Shown piece by piece: positions 38,886-50,653 of a stretch of 64,000 nt of DNA. The notes below the pieces were generated by a model that did not search any database, was not told the origin of the DNA, and was given only the letters and a program-made list of their open reading frames with translations. Origin of the DNA: Polyangia bacterium. GTDB lineage: Bacteria; Myxococcota_A; Polyangia; Polyangiales; JAUICN01. The number at the start of each line of letters is the position of its first letter. The stretch's first letter is position 1. The translations under genes were made by a program, and so were the position numbers. The stretch covers positions 269,929 to 333,928 of the forward strand of contig JAUICN010000001.1 in assembly GCA_030427835.1 (NCBI GenBank). Reading direction: 5' to 3'.

Positions 38886-39041
38886 CCGCGATGACCTTCG
38901 CCGTCGTCGCGGTGGTCGTGGCGGCGGCCCCTTGATCAACAACCAGTAACTGACCGGCAACGCCAGAGGCTCCTCGAGGCCCATCGGCACCGCGCCCCAG
39001 TCGGGACGCGCCGATGGCCACCGCCGCGAGCGGAGGAGCCC
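38886..39041. other. Leader region of the sigma-like gene
   Basis: 156 bases with no supported gene; a 14-codon open frame is probably meaningless. GGAGGAG lies just before the ATG at 39042. No copy of the 30-base regulon motif is present here, so the sigma-like gene itself seems to be under different control. Confidence 0.5.
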
Positions 39042-39980
39042 ATGGGCCTTCATCAGATGAAGTGCGCTCTCAGAGCAGAGGTGCGCGCAGAGAGAAATCA
39101 GAAGCGTTTTGAAGAAGCCAAGAAACACCAACTGGAGCTGCGCGAGCACGAGACCGTGCTCAGCGTGCTCGCCGTCCTCGGTGACGAGTCGGCGCTGCGC
39201 TACGCGGAGAAGGAGGCGCTCACCCGGGCGCTGCTCCGCGAGCATAAGCGACGGCCGCATCCGTTCTGGAACGCGGTCCTCATCGTCGCCTTCTACCCGA
39301 TGCTGGCGCGCCTGCGCGGTCGCATCTTCGGCGACGCCGTCCCGGGCGACGACCTCGACCAGATCGTGCTGTCGTCTTTCTTCGAGGTCGTTCGCGACTT
39401 CCCCCTGAGTCAGAGGCGCGACCGCACCTGCATGTACCTGCGGCAGATGACCCAGCGGGAGGTCTTCAAGCGGGTGCGGGCCGAGCAGCGCGACCTCGAG
39501 CAAGTGCGCTTCGACGACCCCGAGGACATCTCGCGCCGGCAAGACGACCTCGAGTCCCTCGGTCACCTGGTGAGCTGGCCCGAGACCAAGCCCAACAAGC
39601 CGCGTCGCCGTGATCCGAAGGAGAGCGCCGCGTTGGTGTCGTTCCTGGTGGAGCGCGCCGGTCACATCTTGGACGGCGACAAGCTCGAGCTGGTGGTCGC
39701 CACCCTGGTCCGCGGCGAGCTGCTCACGTCCTACGTCGATCGCGTTCACCCGGACCTGTCCCCATCGGAACGGCGCCGAACCTACCAGCGCATCAAGCGG
39801 CGTCACTCGCGGGCCATCGCGCGACTGCGTGAGGTGCTCGCGGATCTTCGTGGCGATTTCGAGTGTCCCCAAACCGCGTGTCCCCGACCGGACCCCACCC
39901 AGGCTTTGACCTCCTGTGACTCGGCACGCCCGCCGCGCGGCGGATCCCACCGAGCCCGCAAAGGAGGTCAGAAGCCATGA
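39042..39980 (+). CDS. RNA polymerase sigma-factor-like protein
   Basis: 312 residues. Residues about 78-150 match sigma region 2 in pattern: YPMLARLRGRIFGD, DDLDQIVLSSFFEVVRDF, MYLRQMTQREVFKRVRAEQRD. Residues about 205-270 look like region 4, with a final DNA-binding helix-turn-helix (LSPSERRRTYQRIKRRHSRAIARLREVL). There is no region 1.1 or 3, as in ECF-type sigma factors; the first 70 residues are a charged helix. The last 40 residues are Pro/Arg-rich and contain the DNA of motif copy 8. It could direct RNA polymerase to the phage regulon motifs. Distant similarity; judged by eye. Confidence 0.62.
   Translation: MGLHQMKCALRAEVRAERNQKRFEEAKKHQLELREHETVLSVLAVLGDESALRYAEKEALTRALLREHKRRPHPFWNAVLIVAFYPMLARLRGRIFGDAVPGDDLDQIVLSSFFEVVRDFPLSQRRDRTCMYLRQMTQREVFKRVRAEQRDLEQVRFDDPEDISRRQDDLESLGHLVSWPETKPNKPRRRDPKESAALVSFLVERAGHILDGDKLELVVATLVRGELLTSYVDRVHPDLSPSERRRTYQRIKRRHSRAIARLREVLADLRGDFECPQTACPRPDPTQALTSCDSARPPRGGSHRARKGGQKP
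39879..39909 (+). promoter_or_regulatory. Phage regulon motif copy 8 (plus strand)
   Basis: TGTCCCC (39879-39885), 17 bases, GCTTTGA (39903-39909); it is 31 bases long, one more than the minus-strand copies. It lies inside the 3-prime end of the sigma-like gene and ends 67 bases before the ATG at 39977, so it would drive the replication operon rightwards. A second TGTCCCC at 39864-39870 has no matching downstream box. Confidence 0.6.
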
Positions 39981-40219
39981 GCACCAAAGACCAGCGACCG
40001 GCGCTCACCCGCGCCTTTCGAGAAGTGACGCTCAGCCTCATCGGGCTCTTCGAGCTCTACGACGCCGAGCCCGAGCTCGTGGAGGCGACGGCCGATGCCC
40101 TCGGTCGCGTCTTCCGGGCGCACCTGAACCGCTCGGGTCCGCTCCCGAGCGACGAGGCCAAGAGCGCCCTGCACGGGTTGCTCGACGAGATGGATTCCCT
40201 GGCTGCCGAGGCGGCCTGA
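39977..40219 (+). CDS. Small helical phage protein of unknown function
   Basis: 80 residues: a helical protein with FREVTLSLIGLFELYDAEPELVEATADALG and a C-terminal helix. AAAGGAGG lies ten bases upstream of the ATG; the stop of the sigma-like ORF overlaps its start (ATGA). It is the first gene after motif copy 8. Function not recognised. Confidence 0.65.
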   Translation: MSTKDQRPALTRAFREVTLSLIGLFELYDAEPELVEATADALGRVFRAHLNRSGPLPSDEAKSALHGLLDEMDSLAAEAA

Positions 40220-40250
40220 ACAACCAACCCAACACTGGAGGACCAAGACA

Positions 40251-40976
40251 ATGACGACTGCATGGGAAATGGCCACGACGATGGCCGACAAGCACGCGAA
40301 CTCGGGCGGCATCTTCGTTCGGCTCGCGGCCAACGGAGACAAGATCATCGGAGCGTTCTGCGGCGAGCCTTACGCCCGCGAGGTGATCTGGACGGGCGAG
40401 CGCTACGAGCAGTTCGACGAAAACAACAGCGCGCACCAGGGCAAGCGGCCCAGCCTGCGCGTGATGCTGAACTTCTACGTGCCCGCCGAGGGCGCGATGA
40501 AGATCATCGAGGGCGGCACGGTCTGGTTCAAGGACGTGCTCAAGGTCCGCGACAAGTACGGCCTCGATAAGTGGCTCTTCGAGATCGAGCGCCACGGCGA
40601 CGCCGGCGACCCGAAGACGACCTACAGCATCCTGCCCGAGGAGAAGCTCGACGACGAAATGCGGGCGCGCATCGCCGCCGCCGAAGCGCACGACCTCAAG
40701 TCCATCGGCACCGGCAACGACGAAGGCGACGGCAGGAGCTCGACCTCCACCAAGAAGTCGAGCAACGCCGCCGGGCCCATCGACCCGCGTGTCGCCGGTG
40801 ACCTCGTCGCCAAGCTCAAGGCCCTGCCGCGCTCGGATGTGGATGCCTTTCTCGCCGAGTTCGGGGTGCAGCGGGTGCGCGACCTCGAGGCCAAGCACGA
40901 GACGGCGGCGCGGGCGTTCATCGACCAGCTCCTCGCCAAGCAGAGCCAGCCGGAAGAAGTGGACCCCTTCGCATGA
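40251..40976 (+). CDS. Single-stranded DNA-binding-like protein
   Basis: 241 residues. Residues 15-125 form a beta-rich domain (GGIFVRLAANGDKIIGAFCGEP, SLRVMLNFYVP, WLFEIERHGDAGDPKTTYSIL) like phage gp32/gp2.5-type OB-fold proteins. A polar linker and a helical region (160-230) follow. The C-terminal tip EEVDPFA resembles the acidic SSB tail that recruits partners. It overlaps the helicase start. GGAGG lies nine bases before the ATG. Confidence 0.7.
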   Translation: MTTAWEMATTMADKHANSGGIFVRLAANGDKIIGAFCGEPYAREVIWTGERYEQFDENNSAHQGKRPSLRVMLNFYVPAEGAMKIIEGGTVWFKDVLKVRDKYGLDKWLFEIERHGDAGDPKTTYSILPEEKLDDEMRARIAAAEAHDLKSIGTGNDEGDGRSSTSTKKSSNAAGPIDPRVAGDLVAKLKALPRSDVDAFLAEFGVQRVRDLEAKHETAARAFIDQLLAKQSQPEEVDPFA

Positions 40977-42427
40977 TGGGCGAGGCAACGGTGCAGGCGG
41001 TCGTCGACGGCATGATCCGGTTCAACCCGCGGGAGGTGCATCCACGCGCTATCGCGCACCTCCTGCGGGACCTGAGCTTCCCCAACCCCGAGTACATCTC
41101 GCGCGTTCGGTACGGACGCTGGGTCGGAACCACGCCCGAGGAGATCTCGCTGCTCGAAGAGCAAGATGGGCTCGCCACGGTTCCCCGCGGTGCCGTGGCC
41201 CTCGTTCGCGAGGCCGTGCGCGCTGCGGGACAGGACATCACCTTCGTCGATCGCCGCACCGTCTGCCCAGAGGTGGTCTACAACTTCGGCTTCGAGCTGC
41301 GGAGCTACCAGGAGCGCGCGGTCATGGCTCTGGTCAACCGCGCGCAGGGCTGCGCCATCGTGCCCTGCGGGGGCGGCAAGACGGTCATCGGCACGGCCGC
41401 CATCGCGCGCACGGGGCAGCCCGCGCTCATCCTGGTGCACACCCACGATCTGGTCGAGCAGTGGGCCGCCACGGTGAAGGACGCCCTCGGCCTCGACGCG
41501 GGAATCGTCGCTGGCGGCAAGTTCGACCTGCGGGACCTCACCGTCGCGACGGTGCAGTCGCTGGTCACCCTCGATGACGGTGCACGAGCAGAGGTCGCCA
41601 GCCGCTTCGGCACGGTCATCCTGGACGAGGCCCATCACGCACCGGCGAGCGTCTTCCGCGAGGTGCTCTCGTGGTTACCGGGCAAGTTCCGCTTCGGGCT
41701 CACCGCGACGCCCGAGCGCAGCGATGGGCTCACGCCGATGCTGCACCTCTGCCTCGGTCCCGAGGTGTTCCGCATCGACCACCAGAAGCTCGTCGAGGCC
41801 GGGCACCTCGTCGTGCCGCGGGTGGTGCCGGTCTCCACCGGCGCGACCACGGACGCCGAGACCCACGCCGCCATCGTCGGTGACCTGGCGGCGGACCCGG
41901 ACCGCAACCGGCTCATCGTCGAGCTGGTTGCCCGGGAAGCGGCTGCCGGCTGCAGCGTCCTCGTGCTGTCGGGGCGCGTCGATCACTGCCAGCGGCTCGC
42001 CAAGCTGCTGACCGCCGCGGGCACCGAAGCTGTCGCGCTCACCAGCCGCGTCGCCAAGGGCAAGCGCAGCGGCATCATCGACCGCTTTCGCGACGGATCG
42101 CTGAAGGTCGTCTGCGCCACCTCGCTGGCCGACGAGGGCCTCGATGTCTCCCGCCTCGAGCGGCTCGTGCTCGCCACGCCTGCGCGCGCCGAGGGTCGAA
42201 CCATCCAACGGCTCGGTCGCCTGATGCGACCCCACCCAGGGAAGCGCACCCCAGTGCTCTACGACCTGGTCGACAACATCCCGCTCGCCCGCCGCCAGTT
42301 CGCCGCGCGCAAGCGAGCCTATCGCAAGGTACTCGGGACGGAGGCCCTCCAGAGGTCCGGCACCCAGCAGCGGACCTTCTCTGCACCGGAGGGCAACGAT
42401 GAACCGTGGCGCGCCATGGCGTGCTGA
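40973..42427 (+). CDS. UvsW/XPB-like SF2 helicase
   Basis: 484 residues. FELRSYQERAVMALVNRAQG, CGGGKTV (Walker A, about 131-138), DEAH (about 222-225), LTATPER (motif III) and the C-terminal domain with VCATSLADEGLDVSRLERLVLATPA and IQRLGRLMRP are standard SF2 motifs. The length and short N-terminal domain resemble phage UvsW repair/recombination helicases. It is in the replication operon. Confidence 0.88.
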   Translation: MMGEATVQAVVDGMIRFNPREVHPRAIAHLLRDLSFPNPEYISRVRYGRWVGTTPEEISLLEEQDGLATVPRGAVALVREAVRAAGQDITFVDRRTVCPEVVYNFGFELRSYQERAVMALVNRAQGCAIVPCGGGKTVIGTAAIARTGQPALILVHTHDLVEQWAATVKDALGLDAGIVAGGKFDLRDLTVATVQSLVTLDDGARAEVASRFGTVILDEAHHAPASVFREVLSWLPGKFRFGLTATPERSDGLTPMLHLCLGPEVFRIDHQKLVEAGHLVVPRVVPVSTGATTDAETHAAIVGDLAADPDRNRLIVELVAREAAAGCSVLVLSGRVDHCQRLAKLLTAAGTEAVALTSRVAKGKRSGIIDRFRDGSLKVVCATSLADEGLDVSRLERLVLATPARAEGRTIQRLGRLMRPHPGKRTPVLYDLVDNIPLARRQFAARKRAYRKVLGTEALQRSGTQQRTFSAPEGNDEPWRAMAC

Positions 42428-42461
42428 AGCACGCACCTCGATCAGGACGCGGAGGTAGCCG

Positions 42462-45556
<3,095 letters not shown>

Positions 45557-45557
<1 letters not shown>

Positions 45558-46218
45558 TGTCGGACGCTGCAACCACCAGGCAAGCGCTCGAATCTGCTGG
45601 GGATTTCGAGTTGCTTTACGGCCCAGAGAACGCCTCCATGGCTCTGAGAGCCGGGTCCGGTGAACCCGGCCATCGGAGGCAGGAGATGAAAGCAGTCGGA
45701 GAAAGGCGAGCAGAGCAACGGGCCATCGTCGATGTGGCGACCGAGCTCGACGCCGTCGCCAACATGACGGTGGGGGAGCTGACCGAGAAATACCGCGAGG
45801 TCTTCGGCGAGCCCACGCGGTCGCGCAACAAGGCGTACCTGCAGAAGAAGATCTCCTGGCGCATTCAAGAGCTGGCCGAGGGCGGCCTGTCGCCGCGAGC
45901 CGTCGAACGCATCGAGGAGCTGGCCGTGTTTGCGCCGGCCCGCTGGCGCCCGCTGATCGGCAAACCACGACCCGAGCCCAAGTCCGAGCGAGACCCGCGG
46001 CTGCCGGAGCCCGGCACGGTGGTCTCCCGCGAGTGGGGCGGCGAAACTCACGAGGTGATCGTTTGCGACGAAGACTTCGAGTACGCCGGCCGCCGCTACG
46101 CGACGCTGTCTCGGGTCGCCCGCGAGATCACCGGCACCAACTGGAACGGCTACCTGTTCTTCCGCCTGCAGAGGCGCAGCCGAAGCCGAGCCAGCCAGAG
46201 CACGGATGCGACCAACGA

Positions 46219-46222
<4 letters not shown>
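45557..46222 (+). CDS. DUF2924 protein next to the serine recombinase
   Basis: 221 residues. The C-terminal part has the DUF2924 pattern: [51 protein letters not shown]. The middle is helical ([33 protein letters not shown]). The start ATG overlaps the primase stop (TGATG). Genes of this family are commonly found beside large serine recombinases; a role in recombination is plausible but unproved. Confidence 0.85.
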
Positions 46223-47843
<1,621 letters not shown>

Positions 47844-47847
<4 letters not shown>

Positions 47848-48332
47848 GCACCGAAGCCGCGACCATCACCGAGCCCGCCGAGAAGAAGGACGGTGACACC
47901 CTCGTGTTCAAGGGCCACCTCTTCCGCAAGCGCCGCGGCCGAGGCTACGTCTTCACCGAGAAGCCGCCCGAGCCCAAGCCCGTCCACGACCCCGTCCATC
48001 GGCCAGCCCGGGTGGCCCAGATGCTGGCCTTCGCCCACGGACTCGGCGCCGCCATCGAGCGGGGCGACTTCCGCGACCAGGCCGACGCCGCCCGGCACTT
48101 CCAGCTCACCCGGGCGCGGATCACTCAGCTCATGAACCTGACGCTGCTGGCCCCGGACATCCAGGAGCAGGTGCTCTTCCTCGAGGCTGTCGACGGCCGG
48201 GAGCCCATGAGCGAGCGGGACCTCCGGACGGTGATCTACGCGGGGGACTGGGGCGCGCAGCGGAAGCAGTGGTCCGACAGAATCTCGCGGCCAATCCGAC
48301 TGGCTGAGCAACCTCAGCGTGTTTCGGAATGA
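47844..48332 (+). CDS. HTH protein downstream of the serine recombinase
   Basis: 162 residues. DQADAARHFQLTRARITQLMNLTLLAPDIQEQVL is a helix-turn-helix similar to KorB/ParB-type or phage regulators; VAQMLAFAHGLGAAIERGD precedes it. It overlaps the recombinase stop by four bases and its 3-prime end overlaps the convergent lipoprotein gene by 19 bases. It may be a recombination directionality factor or regulator; inferred from position. Confidence 0.75.
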
Positions 48333-48775
48333 CCTCCATGTTGCTCATGCCCACCGTGTTCCTCGTGCTGACGGTGACCCTGGTGGTCGCCGTCCATGCG
48401 ATGGTCGGGGTGACCCCTGTGCTCGTCAGCATTGTGGCCCTTGTGAACGAGGCCCATTCCGCACACGGGGCATTTGCCGTCGCCCTGTGTTTGCGACGCG
48501 TAGTGAACTTTGCCGTTCATGTTACACATCCATGCACCATCAGGTATCTGGGAAGCAGCGATCGGAGGATCAAAACGGGTTCCTCCCTCACCAATTTGCA
48601 CGGCCTGTGGCGCGGTCTGCTCTACGGTTCCCGCGGACGCAGCGTTCGTCTCGGCCTCTTTCTCTTTGCAGCCGCCCAAAAGGATGCTGACGATCATCGC
48701 TGTGCCGACGCAAACGCCTCCTCCGCGCGGCCTGTACCACGATTCCCTATGCTCTTGTTTGTCTCTGTTGTTCAT
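48314..48775 (-). CDS. Heavy-metal-binding lipoprotein with His-rich tail
   Basis: 153 residues. The LLGGC lipobox (Cys near 36) predicts a lipoprotein. WMCNMNGKVHYAS and KCPVCGMGLV resemble YHS/heavy-metal-binding domains, and the C-terminal 40 residues are His-rich (GHNADEHRGHPDHRMDGDH). It probably binds copper or another metal outside the inner membrane. AAGGAG precedes the ATG. Its 3-prime end overlaps the last prophage gene, so the prophage junction may lie here. Confidence 0.85.
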   Translation of the reverse strand: MNNRDKQEHRESWYRPRGGGVCVGTAMIVSILLGGCKEKEAETNAASAGTVEQTAPQAVQIGEGGTRFDPPIAASQIPDGAWMCNMNGKVHYASQTQGDGKCPVCGMGLVHKGHNADEHRGHPDHRMDGDHQGHRQHEEHGGHEQHGGHSETR

Positions 48776-49106
48776 CCTGGATCTCCTTGGTGAGAAAAAA
48801 GTTCAAGCCTGTTCGTATCACTGCAACCGCGCCAAGCTTCCCGATGTGCTCCCAGTCTGGTGACACCGCAGTCGCCAGGACGTCGGCACCGAGTTGAAAC
48901 TCGAGGGCCAGGGCCAGGTAGCGCGCGAGCGTCAGGCGGACAGTATTAAACTGAAGCGGACCGCTCCGCACGGCACCGCGTATCAGTTGGGTCACGGCGA
49001 TGAGTACTCCCACCAGCACCAGGACCACACCAACCAACTCCACTGCGAGCTTGAGCCACTGGACGAGTGCGACAATGTGGACTTCAACTGAGCTCGGAGA
49101 GTGCAT
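48747..49106 (-). CDS. DUF1622 membrane protein
   Basis: 119 residues with hydrophobic segments at 12-42 and 65-85. LTLARYLALALEFQLGADVLATAVSP and IRTGLNFFLTKEI match DUF1622 proteins. AAGGA lies before the ATG. It follows the multiheme cytochrome gene closely and overlaps the lipoprotein gene. Function unknown; the operon suggests a membrane role near metal or electron transfer. Confidence 0.82.
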   Translation of the reverse strand: MHSPSSVEVHIVALVQWLKLAVELVGVVLVLVGVLIAVTQLIRGAVRSGPLQFNTVRLTLARYLALALEFQLGADVLATAVSPDWEHIGKLGAVAVIRTGLNFFLTKEIQDEQQRQTRA

Positions 49107-49115
49107 CCGCAGTCC

Positions 49116-49919
49116 TTAGTGGTGCTTGTATGTCCCCACACGCTGGATGTCGGTCCAGCTGGTGGTCTGGTGGCAGGCGAAGCACTGATCCACTCGCGCG
49201 TGTTCCCTTCCTGCGACTCTTTGTGAGATCATGCGGAAATGTCCCATGTAGTGACTGGGTGGCGCTTGGTGGCACTGTGCGCAGTCACGGGAAGCGGAGG
49301 ATGGATGACGGAACTCGGGGAGAGACCAACTCGTTGCTCCATGACAGTCAGAGCATGAGTTGCCGAACAGGTCGAAGTGTGGGTCGTCGTTCTGATGACA
49401 AGTTGCGCAATTGAGCGTCGCCTCGGCCAATGTCAGCCGTGGATTCTCCCGTCCGAGACGATGTGCTTCGCCTATCCAGTATTGGACCCGTTCACCGTGT
49501 AGACGTCCTTCGTCGTCCGCGGCCGTGCTCAACGAGAGCCGTTTGAGACCGATTTCCGCGAGAGCAGAATGGTCCATAGGTGGCATCAATGCCGCTCGCC
49601 CCTCGTGTTCCGAGTGGCACGGGACGCAGGTGCTGATGTCGGCATGAAACGCGGTCGGTTGCCGCTCGAGGACGGACGCAGCATTGGCGTGACAGACAAC
49701 GCAGCGCGCGGTTTCAACACCCACGTACGGTGCGTGGCACGCTGTGCACCTATCCTCCAGAAACGCGTGCGAAGTAGTCAGCGCTCCAGGCGTGACAACC
49801 CGCTCCCACGCCACAGTCGCATCGTTGACCTCCCCGCGCCGCCCGCGAAGCAAGTATGCGGTCGCGAAAACAGCGATGAGCGACAACGTTGCGACAAGAC
49901 TTGCCCAACCCAACTTCAT
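49116..49919 (-). CDS. Seven-heme cytochrome c
   Basis: About 267 residues from the ATG at 49919, overlapping the previous stop (ATGA). A hydrophobic signal or anchor spans residues 5-25. Seven CxxCH heme sites are seen: CTACH, CVVCH, CVPCH, CATCH, CSDCH, CAQCH and CFACH. It should carry electrons in the periplasm, probably receiving them from the neighbouring cytochrome b-like membrane protein. Confidence 0.9.
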   Translation of the reverse strand: MKLGWASLVATLSLIAVFATAYLLRGRRGEVNDATVAWERVVTPGALTTSHAFLEDRCTACHAPYVGVETARCVVCHANAASVLERQPTAFHADISTCVPCHSEHEGRAALMPPMDHSALAEIGLKRLSLSTAADDEGRLHGERVQYWIGEAHRLGRENPRLTLAEATLNCATCHQNDDPHFDLFGNSCSDCHGATSWSLPEFRHPSSASRDCAQCHQAPPSHYMGHFRMISQRVAGREHARVDQCFACHQTTSWTDIQRVGTYKHH

Positions 49920-50653
49920 GGCACCCACCGCAGCCCGAAATAGAGGCCAACCCAAACGTGGAATGCGAGCAGGGCGTAAAGAACCAATGACAGCACGATG
50001 TGAACTTTGAGCCAAAGTGAGAACGCTCGCTTGAATCTCTCATTGGAGGCGATGGCGAATTCGGTATCCGCGATGGCGGACGCGAGTTCCGCCGCGCGCA
50101 CGTCTGGTGGAACTTGTGCGCTCGATGAAAACGCGAGGCTCGATATCCGCACCCGCAATAGCCCCAGGATGCTCGGGGGACTTTCGGTCGCGCGCATGCT
50201 TCGGGCAAACTCTTCGTACTCAGTGCGAAGCCCGGCTAGGGTTTCTCGCAGGCTCTTGATCTCCCGACCGAGAAAACTCATCAGGTAACGGCCGACGAAT
50301 CCGCTGACCACCACAATCAGGGTCATCGCCGTGAGCGCGACTCCAAGTGCACTGTCAAACTTGTGGCCCGTGTGAATCAGAACGAGTATGGGTCCCAACA
50401 CCCCGGCGTAAATATGCCAGGATAGGAGTGTTCTCATGGAAACTCGCTCAGTGAACCAACGCTTGAGAGGTGGGATCCGTTTGATCACGAGGTAGAGCAG
50501 TGGCACCAACATCAGGGCGCTGCCGCCTACCGCAAAGACAAACCCAGCAAGGCTTCCGGCGAACCGGGGGGATCGATGAAAGAAGAACCCGAGCCACGTC
50601 ACGAACATCAAAGTCAGCAGGCCGCTGACAACGATCCGCTCCCGTTCCTTCAT
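49916..50653 (-). CDS. Cytochrome b-like membrane protein
   Basis: 245 residues with about five transmembrane segments (10-28, 33-58, 75-95, 105-128, 215-240). His pairs lie in the membrane: SWHIYAGVLGPILVLIHTGH and VHIVLSLVLYALLAFHVW, suitable for two b hemes. A soluble loop of about 80 residues separates them. It overlaps the reductase stop and the cytochrome c start, so the three form a translation-coupled unit. Confidence 0.85.
   Translation of the reverse strand: MKERERIVVSGLLTLMFVTWLGFFFHRSPRFAGSLAGFVFAVGGSALMLVPLLYLVIKRIPPLKRWFTERVSMRTLLSWHIYAGVLGPILVLIHTGHKFDSALGVALTAMTLIVVVSGFVGRYLMSFLGREIKSLRETLAGLRTEYEEFARSMRATESPPSILGLLRVRISSLAFSSSAQVPPDVRAAELASAIADTEFAIASNERFKRAFSLWLKVHIVLSLVLYALLAFHVWVGLYFGLRWVP

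Noticed and set aside
38894-38935. Tiny Val/Ala-rich ORF before the sigma-like gene
   Set aside because: Only 14 codons, no ribosome site and low-complexity sequence.
39864-39870. First TGTCCCC in the sigma-like gene as an independent motif
   Set aside because: No GCTTTG lies 16-17 bases downstream of it.
46033-46218. Longer serine recombinase start
   Set aside because: The upstream frame runs through the DUF2924 gene; the ATG at 46219 has the coupling overlap and begins just before the catalytic domain.
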